From Epiperipatus broadwayi (lineage: Eukaryota; Onychophora; Udeonychophora; Euonychophora; Peripatidae), in NCBI GenBank assembly GCA_028023455.1, contig JAQFVV010012418.1, forward strand, positions 9,359,244-9,423,243: DNA of 64,000 nucleotides. Reading direction: 5' to 3'. Each line of letters begins with the position of its first letter. The first letter of the stretch is position 1. A model generated the notes under the pieces. The model worked only from the letters and a program-made list of their open reading frames with translations. It ran no database searches and was not told where the DNA came from. The position numbers were made by a program, and so were the translations under genes. Shown here one piece after another: positions 36,079 to 45,699 of the stretch.

Positions 36079-36273
36079 TATTGGATGAGTAGGCATTAGA
36101 TAGGGATTTTATGCACAAGCCTTCTGGCATCCATTGATTACTCTGTTTAGCACAGGTGGCAATACTGTATGGAGAGTTTTGCTCTGTTTATTAAAATGAT
36201 AATATCAACTGCAACAAAAATAAAAATTGTTTTAGAATGGAAGGTCTTTCAAGAATTTGTAACTGTAAACAAA

Positions 36274-36417
36274 GGCAAAACTCTCCATACAGTAGTGCCA
36301 CCCTGTGCCAACCAGAGTAATCAATGGATGCCAGAAGGCTTGTGCTTAAAATCCCTATCTAGTGCCTACTCATCCAATGCTCTGAGAGCACTGCACCTAG
36401 ATCTTAGGATCTAATGC
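36274..36417 (+). repeat. Deleted copy of the foldback family
   Basis: Starts with GGCAAAACTCTCCATACAG as the other copies and follows them to CTACTCATCCAAT, then jumps to GCTCTGAGAGCACTGCACC, so the segment holding the ribozyme motif is missing. It is cut at 36417. It lies only 84 bp after the palindrome. Confidence 0.75.
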
Positions 36418-37620
36418 TAGTATGAGATGGTGATCATGTGAATTTGTAATTGATTGTAATCTTTTTCTTTTGCTTCAAGATGTTGATGTAACAAAATTTT
36501 AATTTATTTAGAAGGCTGTTTTGATGATATTTATATGAGTTATTATTGTTTTTCTTAATAAATATTATGGATATAATATTTAAAGTCAATTTGTGAGCAT
36601 GAATAAACTTAGATTTCACTATAATTAATCCATTATTAATTTCTTTGAGTGAAGTATGTATCAGAAAGATGGTTGTTTACATGATTTTAGTCACTTTAAC
36701 CCTGATAGGACTTTCATTGAAAATATGAATATTAGGGTTTTTGTATACAAATAAAAGATAGGAGATTCATTACTGATTCTAGTTTTCATCATGATTGATG
36801 GTAAATTTTTTAAATCTTGTTGGCATGTAACTTTGAAGAGAAAGAAGATTTGATCTTATTTATTCATTATTTTAAAAGCTAATTCTCTTTTCAGTTTTTC
36901 CTGTAATTTTATCAGAATGTAAGTGGGATTATATAAATTTAAAGATCTCTTAATAAAATAAAGATATTTATAAGAGAATAGCAAAATTTTTTTATTTTTT
37001 TATCTATTGAAAAAAAGAATTAAATTTTGCTCTCTTTTTAATCCACTTAAACAATATAATAATAATAAACAAAAATTTTTTTTTAAAACTTTTTCTTATT
37101 ACACTAATGCATACCATATAAAAAATATTTTTTAATGTTCTATATTTCAAATGCATAATTTTACATTTATGTAATCTTCAGGGTTATTAAATATTATATA
37201 TATTGTATTGAATTATTATTTTTTTTTTTGTGTTTGATGTCAAATTTTCTTATTAAATAATTTATTTAGATTATCTATTCATATACCTTTTCATTTTATA
37301 ATTATTTAATCATAATAAATTATTTTGGTCTCTTGCTGGCATTTATTAATTAAGCTTGTTAGATCAATTAGCACAGCTCATTGTTTTTATTTACAAGCTT
37401 AAAAAGATTAAGTCATGTGATTTATGACTAATTTTTATTAACTATTTATTTTAGTCCTAAGTTTGCCAATTTTCCAAATTATATGTATTTACTTCCAATT
37501 CATTTTATTTTTAATTTTCATAAATCTGTTATGATAACTTATGATTTTATTATTATTTTTTTAACATTTTCATAAATTCAAATTCTGTAGATCCTATGTA
37601 GAATCAGTTTCCACTTACAT
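36418..37620. other. AT-rich stretch, no feature recognised
   Basis: No gene or clear repeat was seen. Many T and A runs. Confidence 0.4.
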
Positions 37621-37621
37621 G

Positions 37622-37874
37622 CCTTTAAAACAGGCAAAACTCTCTATATGTATTGGTGGCTGCTGGAGGGTTGCATTAGATCCTAAGATCTAGGTGCAGT
37701 GCTCTCAGATCCAAAGCTCGTCTCTGACAAAGGCCACAAGCCAGAAACTAGTCTGAGGATATTGGATGAGTAGGCACTAGTTGGGAATTTTATGCACAAG
37801 CCTTCTGGCATCCATTGATTATTCTGGCTTGCACTGAATGGCAATATGTATAGAGAGTTTTGCCTGTTTTAATA
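37622..37874 (+). mobile_element. Short foldback-family copy with inverted ends
   Basis: The ends are TTAAAACAGGCAAAACTC...TATA and its exact inverse ...GAGTTTTGCCTGTTTTAA. The interior matches the family (GTTGCATTAGATCCTAAGATCTAG, CACAAGCCAGAAACTAGTC, GGCATCCATTGATTA). Compared with the 49.5-kb copy the left half is mostly deleted. It includes a mutated ribozyme motif. Confidence 0.8.
37718..37759 (+). ncRNA. Hammerhead motif, mutated copy
   Basis: Same layout as 36037-36078. However the core reads CTGACAA (the invariant G8 is A) and stem I reads TCGTCT against TGAGGA, which breaks several pairs. AGGC/GCCA, GAAA and CTAGTC are unchanged. It should be inactive. Confidence 0.55.
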
Positions 37875-38499
37875 ACAGTTATGAGCAAGCATAAGAAATA
37901 GTGATCATACGATGTTTAATACCTTTAAAAAAATATAATAATAATATTAACTCTCACTCTTCTTTATTATTCTTATTTTATGTTTTGTTTTGTTTTTTGC
38001 CTCAATTTATTTAATTAATTATTGGTTGGAGACTTTATGTTTTTTATGACCAGATAATATACATTTTCACTGCATTGTCTCATAAGTGTGTAGGATTCTT
38101 CATAAATAAGGATGAATTTTTTGTATTGATTCTATTATGGTTTGCTTATATAAGGAGTTTTATTAACATGAAATTTCCTCCTTTGAATTAACATGGATTT
38201 AAATTGTCATGAATTTTTAATTGGTTTCCCATATATGCTGATCTTTAATTGATATTTATGAATTAATGTTTTATGGAATATAATTAGATTATTAGTTTAT
38301 ATATTTTTATTATATTTTCCTGGTCTATTAGTTCGTAATTGTTTTTCTGGTCAATATTCTCATTATCTGCCCTTAAAATTTTAGCCTTCATTCCTGGTTC
38401 ATGGTGATCATATAAATTCATGTTATGGATCATTTGAATTTTTTTAATAATTTCTTTGGAGGCCTTCATTGTAATATGATAGATTAGTAAGTTTAGTTA

Positions 38500-40230
38500 A
38501 GTTTTCTATACCTCCTCTCCTATGAATTGTAAATTATCCATATCCAAGTATTTAATAATTTTATCTTTTTTATTATAGGCGGTTATTATTATTTGCATGA
38601 CCCATTTTGGTAGATTATGCTTTACAATTATTAAGATTTAGCATTTTGTTATGATAATGCAGTAAGAGTTCTGAGACTTGACATTTGCCACTGGACAGAA
38701 TTGTATAAAATTCTCCCTAGATCAATATCTCTCTTAGAGTACTTAATGACTTACTAATTTAGAGTGACATATTATATTCATAAAATCTAGTTGGCTACTA
38801 AATGAAGATTTCCACCAATCCTTTGCAGCAGCTTATGTATGGGTGCCATCTATAGTGAAATGATTTTGATTGTTCATTTTATGGAATGAATATAACTCCT
38901 CCAATTGTATAGATGTTCTAAAAGATTTTCTCTAACATTGCCTTAAATATTTTCAATTTAATAAATTTCATCATGGGACTGTCATGCCAGTGGCCGCTTT
39001 CACTTATGATGGTCTATGACAATTATATATAATGTAATATCTTTTGTGTACTAACTATTGTTATTATTTTGTCCTTCAAAAGACTTAATTGATTTGGCCT
39101 TCTTTTTCAACATCTGATATCAAATTAATTACTTTCAATCCTCTTTATTTTCCCTATCACTATTTTCTTTTTAATATTACTTTCAACTTTCTTTTTTCTG
39201 TAATCTAGTATCATCTTCATATTTTTCCTTAAGTTTTTGCATTTCTGTTTGTTGTTTGTCCAAATCTTGTTCATACTTTTTCTTACTAACACATACACTT
39301 TTATTTCTTAGGCATATATTTTTGAAAGATAATGTCCTGTTTGATCACACATAATATTTTCCAAATCATTTTTTTGAATTTGCAAAGATTCATGTGAATT
39401 TATTACTTGATTATTAATGAATTGTTCATCATTAAATGATTTATTGATTTCTTTGTCCATATTTATTATATCATTTTATTATTTAATTGTTTTACTGCTT
39501 TATGATTGTTGTCTTAATATTACTCTCATTTTTTGATTTATTTTCAGTATCTATTCTGCTTATTCCATGTTTTTCCTTTTTTCTTTTCTTTTTTGTCTAT
39601 GCCTTTTCATTTTAAATTTATTCTTTCCTAATTTTTATTTTAAATTATATTTACATTAGTCCATCTCGTCTTTTAATGTTTGATATTTGGTTATTGATCA
39701 GTCATGTTATTTTTTGTTTTTTTTATCAATCTTTTTAATTTGCTTTTGTTTTTCTTTAAATTCCCATTCATGAATTTTGAAATCTACTTTGTTATTCTCT
39801 CCTTCAATTCAAACATTTTCTTTCATTTATGTCTTCATTTGATCCATTTTGGCATTGCTTTGACTTAACTCTATTTTATTTCCTCAATTTTTTTGGTTTA
39901 TTTGTCCACATTTTTAATCAAACCTTTTTTTAATTTACTTTTCCAAACTTTTGGTTTACCAAATTTTTCATTTACTTCTCTAAATTTTTGGTCTACTCCT
40001 TCAAATTTTTGATCCATCATATCACTAAATATTTACATCATCAACTTCATTAGATTAAAATTAAATTATTTAATTTTTTGGTTTTTTATTATGGCTTCTA
40101 TCTCCTCATTTACTTACTTTATGATCTGTTCTGGATCTATGATGGGTATTTAATTTTTTTTTTATCATTTAATTTTTTTGTTTTTTTAATTTATGATTTT
40201 CTTATTTAATTAGATGAAAATAATACCCCC
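38500..40230 (-). pseudogene. Low-complexity, possibly retroelement gag-like
   Basis: On the minus strand this T-rich stretch reads, across broken frames, as repeated charged pieces such as EKFGKPK, DGSKI, QKFREVNEKF and EEIEAIIKNQK, like the coiled-coil gag proteins of some arthropod Gypsy elements. Near 38850-38780 the minus strand gives IDGTHT.AAAKDWWKS, loosely like a gag core. A run of ten Cs at 40227 (Gs on the minus strand) and CCTTGGAAGC close by could mark a primer-binding region. The evidence is weak, and it could equally be simple-sequence decay. Confidence 0.25.
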
Positions 40231-40489
40231 CCCCCCCTAAATATATGCCATGCTTCCAAGGTTGTCTCTCATGGTTTAATATCATCAAACCTAAAAAATA
40301 AAAAAAGTATCTTCCTGAACTATTTTATTTCTATCTTGTTTGATTTTATAAATGCATGCTTATATTTTAAGTGGGATAATTTTTGATTATTCAATTTTTT
40401 AATGTAATTTTTGATTCCATATGTTGGATTAACATTTCAGTATAAATGGTGACTCTATAACAGTTGTGGAATTATCTATAGTATATTTG

Positions 40490-40835
40490 TACTGTTAGTA
40501 TGTGTATGTATATTTCAATCAAGATCAAATGATTTAAAACATTCAACTCGTTTATCTCTTATAGTATTAGAGATCTGGGAATTCAATATTAATGTGTATT
40601 ACTTGTTATACATTATTAAATACTCTAGTGTGAACCTTGAATTTCCCTGCTTTCATCTCTCATACTATACCAGATTCACTATTATTAAATCCTAAACTAA
40701 ACTCGCAATCATCCAGAGTCAATTACAAAATTTAAGCTTCAATTGTATAATATTAATATTAAATTTTAACAAAATATTTTAATTCTTTATTGTTTACATG
40801 CCCATATATTTATATTATATAATGAGAATTCTGCC
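40490..40835. repeat. Repeat pair, right copy (possible LTR)
   Basis: Partner of 31240-31582 in the same orientation; see that entry. It ends about 75 bp before the MLH1 start codon, so the MLH1 5' untranslated region or promoter would overlap or abut this repeat. Confidence 0.45.
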
Positions 40836-40882
40836 TGTTTTTGTAGTATATATATATATATATTTTAAGAAATTTGTTTTAG

Positions 40883-41089
<207 letters not shown>

Positions 41090-41361
41090 TAGCCAGAAAA
41101 TAAAATTTTACTGAAATTCTCTTATGATCATGGGTTTATCTTTTAACAAATAGACCTCAAGTGAAATTCAACTAGAGACAAATAAGATATATATATATAT
41201 TAATAAAATCAAGTCATATGTTACATGACTTATATAGCTAACTCTTACAAATATGTAAAATAAAGAAAGAGCCTGCTAATAGCTCTAAACAAGCTTTTTT
41301 TAAATATAATAACTGCTACAAGAGAAAGCATTCAAATCATTTTTATCTAGGATTGTCCTCA

Positions 41362-41407
41362 TCCCAAGACTGGTTTCGAGTTATGGTTTGAACTGTTTTC
41401 AGTGAAT
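41362..41407 (-). ncRNA. Hammerhead-like motif, decayed (left arm)
   Basis: On the minus strand: TTCA before CTGAAAA (core G8 lost), a stem II of AGTT/AACT with a longer loop, CGAAAC, CA, GTC and TTGGGA. The GAAAC..GTC side is intact, the CTGANGA side is not. Confidence 0.4.
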
Positions 41408-42147
41408 TTAGACTTTATACCTTATAAATTGTTAATGTATTTGTTAATCAAGTTACGTCTGCATTTATTCGTTCTTGATATTAGAAAACTTCATTGAACA
41501 TAACTACATTTCCAGATTAACTCACCTAATTTTTTATTTGGATTTGCCTTGCTGGCAGAATCAGTTTTTTATTTATTTAAGAGGGCACCAGGATCTGTAC
41601 TCTACTGTTTCCCGCCACATCACATCTCATAGTTTTGCAGTAAATAACTAAATGTAATATTTTTTTTGATTTTACTTTCTTGATAATTAATATGCTTTAA
41701 GAATTTTCCCCAGCGTTTATTAAACGAACATGTTGGTATAGGTAATTTATACATTCCCCCAAACAATAAAATCAAATAAATTAAAATTAAGAATGTACTT
41801 TGAAAGGTTTATATTAATGGGAAATATTAAGACAAATTAAAATATTTAAATGAAAATTATAAATTGCTAATAAAATGGAAATAATATGCACACACTCATC
41901 CAGCTGATAGTGTTAATCAAAATCTCTTCTTAGTCTTTGAAGAATAAAGTGGTGAATGTCTATTGGTATGAGAATTTATAGTTAGTTTAGTTTGCAAACA
42001 TATTGACTTATACACGAGTTGTGGTATGAATAGTATCTTACCAATAAGTTTTGTGAATTTATGTAGATTGTTGATTATACCATGCATGTTTTTTTTTGTA
42101 ACAAAGAGCTCAGTGGTGGTTAACTTTGATTTCTTCTGTCAACATAT

Positions 42148-42188
42148 TTCTCACTGAAGAGAGCCATAGCTTGAAACCAGGCTGGGGA
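42148..42188 (+). ncRNA. Hammerhead-like motif (right arm)
   Basis: TTCTCA (stem I), intact core CTGAAGA, stem II GAGC/GCTT with loop CATA (four pairs, one G-T, adjacent to the core on both sides), GAAAC, then CAGGC instead of TAGTC, and TGGGGA. Stem I pairs six of six counting G-T. The cleavage triplet reads GGC instead of GTC, losing U16.1, so self-cleavage is unlikely. Confidence 0.5.
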
Positions 42189-42633
42189 TTGGGGTTAATC
42201 CTAGATAAAGATGATTTGAATGCTTTCTCTTGTAGCATTTATAAAAAAAAAAGCATGTTTAGAGCTATAAGGACACTCTTTATTTTATATATATATATAA
42301 AACAAAATAGCTTTTTCATAATTAAAGATGGTTGGTTTTTGAAATGGATTATGGAATGGTTATTTTGTTATATATATATATTGTATTTTATTAAATTTTA
42401 CATGAGAAGTTTCTATTTGTTCATAGACGAATCATGGTTATGAGAGAATTTTAGTAAAATTTTGCTAGAGTTTTAATGTTATATGATTTTCTATTTTATT
42501 TATCATTACTAGTTTAGCATTAGACAGTTTTGAATTTTCTCAAGAATTTGTATTTAGTATTATATTACATTTTATTTAATTTTTCTTTCCAATTTTTTTT
42601 GTTCATTTTTGTTTTGATAAATAAAATTTTTAG

Positions 42634-42724
42634 TTTGGATGCTAAAGCAACAAACATTCAAATAACTGTTAAAGATGGAGGATTAAAATTTCTGCAGATA
42701 CAAGATAATGGAATAGGCATTCAG
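42634..42724 (+). CDS. MLH1: MLH1, exon 2
   Basis: 91 nt, the same size as human exon 2. After TTTTTAG it reads (S)[18 protein letters not shown] then [12 protein letters not shown], closing at a GTTAAG donor. LDA.. continues the ATP-binding motif I begun in exon 1, and DNGIGI is GHKL motif II, which contacts the nucleotide base. Intron phases are the same as in human MLH1. The frame is intact. Confidence 0.95.
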
Positions 42725-44339
42725 GTTAAGTATATTTTATAAAAAATTATTTTAAGTATCACTAATAAATTATATTTATGGATTCTGTTAAAAACATTTA
42801 GAAAGTACTGTATTAGTCTTGAGGATTGAAAATGTTACATTGATTATATTTTCATGTTTAATATGTGTTAAAGGAAAATTTTTTCTGTAAATTTTAATCA
42901 AAAATTTAACAACATGAATTTGAAAGTATTTGAGGAACTTGGCAACATATTGGGTATTATTTTGACCATAAAAGCAAAAAAAATAAAATATTTATTATTT
43001 TTCCATAAAAGGCAAAAAAATATTAAATGCGCCATTCAAAACAATGTAATGTACAGACCAAATCTTAGAAATACTTACATATGTTTTAATCAGCTAATCT
43101 GTTAAGTCATTAGTTGTGTTAGATGATGAACATATCTTTTATAGAAAACACTTTTTTTAACAATGTTGAATTCATTCTATTTTTTAGAATGAAGGATAAC
43201 AGTACACACATGCTCCTCTGTTGCAAATTCCAATTTTATGCAAATATTTTGAAAGCAGGGAAATCATATGATTCAATTTTATTGGTTTTATATTAAAATT
43301 TAAATAGATTAAAATGAAAAAGTGTTTTTACTCTTTTAGAAATTTTAGTCAGATAATGTCACTATCTCTTCATCATCTTGTTAAATCAATTTATTCATTA
43401 ACTGAACAGGTACTTTGACAGGTAACCTGATTAATTTGTTATTGAAGATCACAAAAACAACTTCAAAAAAACTTTTGAAGATATGAAATAAAGGAAGAAC
43501 TCTTTATATGAAATAAGTATTGTTACGATTTTTAGAACAATAATGCAGTAAAATATCAAAAATTAATAATATAACTCAAATCTTATTTGTGAGTTGTTAT
43601 TTTTTTAATTAACAATATAGCTAATGGTCTTTATGACAATTATTTAAATCAGATCTTGAAATGTTCTGATAAGTATTCTTTACTTCTTAAAATTAATTAT
43701 CATTCATATATTTCTGGGAATTTTCATTTTTCAGTGCATATAAAAACATTGTTGATTGTTGGTCAGTTATACTAGATAATCACATAATTTAATTTTATGC
43801 AGATTCCAATCTAGAACAGATTTAGTACATTTTATTTGTATGCATAATTTTTTGTAGTAACATTTATATATGTACTTCTATTTGAACATATCTATTTATT
43901 ATTAAAATTAAACCAAGTTTTTCATATTCTTATTTACTTTTGTCTATTTATCATAAATGTATATATATAAAAAAGATTTAATTGCTTTTGCCATAATACA
44001 GAAAGTACTACTTAAATTTGCATGAAGGTTTGTGATGATGGCATTTTAATTGTAATTATATGTTGGACTATTTCATCGTCTAATACTAAATATTGAATCT
44101 CTTAAAAAACGTTTTTTAAACTTTAAATTTTCCTATTACGTTCAACTGTTAGTAATAATGCACAGGTTAATGTATAAGACAACTTTTCAAGAGATTATTT
44201 TCCTTTCTTCTTCAGACCATTGAGAGTACTAGCATCAGAATCATAACTGGATCTTTAGATTCTTGAATATTAAATTTTAAGGTAATGCTTTAATCAACTG
44301 AGCTATTCTGCCAAAGGCAACAATCAGTAAAAATTTCAT

Positions 44340-44780
44340 ATACTTATCTATGAAGGTTCTATTTATTTCTCCACTTTTTCCTAAGAGCAAAGTTAATTAG
44401 TGGCTTCCAGACATTATGTATTGTCACATTAAACTGACTTATGAAGTTATTTGCCATTGTCATATGAGCAGTTTCTTTAAATTTTCTTCTTTGAACTTGT
44501 TCCTCTCTATCTAATATTTTTATATTTTTCCAGTGAATGTATGTTCATTGGTACATTCATGGTGTACTATTTTAGACATATCTGCCTTTTTTCTTCTAAT
44601 CACCAGTTTGTATTATTTCAATAGCTTTCCAATGGGATGATTAGTTTCACCAATATATAGCCTTCCACATTCACATGGTATTTTATAGTTGGAGTTTTTG
44701 TTTTTCAGCATTTCAAATTTAGCTTTGTAGGTGATAGAATTTCTCATTCTGTGGTATGGCTTTGGAAAACTGTTCAGATG
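44340..44780 (-). pseudogene. Penelope-like GIY-YIG fragment, left half
   Basis: Minus-strand translation gives ECGRLYIGETNHPIGKLLK followed by KLVIRRKKADMSKIVHHECTNEHTF, the order (GIY-YIG start, basic stretch, S.I..H...H) expected of Penelope endonucleases. A stop follows LLK, so it is dead. Confidence 0.65.
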
Positions 44781-44821
44781 TTATATTGATTGCAGATATG
44801 TATGGATATTGCAGACAAACT

Positions 44822-45120
44822 AAAGAAAATCTGCAATCAGTATAATACCAGAACAGCTTTCCAAAGCCATTCCACACTGAGAGATATTCTATCATATGTA
44901 AACTTGAAATGCCAAAAAATAAAAACTGCATCTCTGAAATATGTGAATTTGGAAGGATATATTGGTGACACCAGTTGCCCCATTGGGAAATGATTGAAAG
45001 AGCACTAACTGAACATTAGGAAAGAGAAAACAGAGATCATGAATGTACCACTGAACATATGTTTAATTAAGAAAATGCAAAAATATTAGAGAGAAAAAGT
45101 TCAAAGAATAAAATTCAAAG
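44822..45120 (+). pseudogene. Penelope-like GIY-YIG fragment, right half
   Basis: Plus-strand frame 44790-44993 contains NTRTAFQSHSTLRDILSYVNLKCQKIKTASLKYVNLEG; shifting frame restores ICEFGRIYIGDTSCPIGK. It is a diverged copy of the left half and of 14600-14830, with stops shortly after. Confidence 0.65.
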
Positions 45121-45699
45121 GAGCTGCTCACATGATAATGGCAATTAATACCCATAAGTCAACTTAGTATGACAATACATAATGTCTGGAGGTCACTAAT
45201 TAAACTTTACTCTTAGGAAAAAATGGAGAAATCAGTAGGACTGTCATAGATAAGTATATGAAATTTCTATTCAGTGTTGCCTTTTGCAGAATACCACAGT
45301 TGGCTAGAGCATATTTTAAAATTCAATAATCAAAATCTAAAGATCTAGATTCATTTCCCATGCTAGTTAGGACAGCAATAATTTGAAGGAGAGAGGAAAA
45401 TAGTATCACTTGAAAAATTGTATATGTATATACTAACCTGTGCATTATTACTAACAGTTGAATGTAATAGGAAAATTTAAATAAAGTTTAAAATTTTTTT
45501 CTTAAGACTTTTAATATTTAATGTCAGATAGTTTTAGAAGGAACTTTATTTAAGGAAAAATATATTTACAGATATTTCAGTTTAAAAGAAAAAAAAAATT
45601 AATTCAAAACTAATCAAAGAATACTACAATAAATATTTTCAATAGCATTCAGTGAATTAAACTATTATTAAAAGTATTTATAATAAATTAGGAAACAGA

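Larger units (their letters stand above)
35239..36190. mobile_element. Near-perfect palindromic foldback element, 466-bp arms
   Basis: Every position x in the left arm (35239-35704) pairs with 71429 minus x in the right arm (35725-36190), without any insertion or deletion. I saw only two or so substitutions, near 35600/35820. The 20-base centre (35705-35724) is itself the beginning of the element. Both arms carry the same hammerhead-like motif, pointing outward. It has no coding capacity. The same family occurs, less perfectly, at 36274, 37630 and 49516. The near identity of the arms implies recent inversion or ongoing gene conversion. Confidence 0.9.
41255..42288. mobile_element. Foldback element in MLH1 intron 1, hammerhead-like ends
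   Basis: Inverted arms of about 150 bp (41255-41410 and 42145-42288) share TAAAATAAAG, TAGCTCTAAACA.GCTTTTTT, CTACAAGAGAAAGCATTCAAATCAT and TTTATCTAGGATT. Each arm ends, toward the inside, in a hammerhead-like motif. About 730 bp between them has no recognised coding content. Downstream of the motif the sequence is loosely similar to the 35-kb family (CTAGATA...GATT...GC), so the two are probably related families. Confidence 0.7.
44020..45510. mobile_element. Penelope-like inverted dimer (3' ends facing outward)
   Basis: Two 3' parts of the 13.1-kb Penelope family lie head to head around a centre at about 44795-44822 (GATTGCAGAT and ATCTGCAATC). The left half encodes on the minus strand ECGRLYIGETNHPIGK (about 44690-44640), the right half on the plus strand ICEFGRIYIGDTSCPIGK (about 44938-44991): the CxxG..YIG(E/D)T start of the GIY-YIG domain. 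Both halves continue outward into the family's terminal repeat, with tRNA-like head, TTATTACTAACAGTTGAATG block (45448) or its inverse (44148), and GGTTTGTGATGATGG end (left). Stops occur in both. Confidence 0.75.

Noticed and set aside
42126-42443. 105-codon plus-strand frame in MLH1 intron 1
   Set aside because: It overlaps the inverted arm and hammerhead-like motif of a foldback element and continues into AT-rich sequence.
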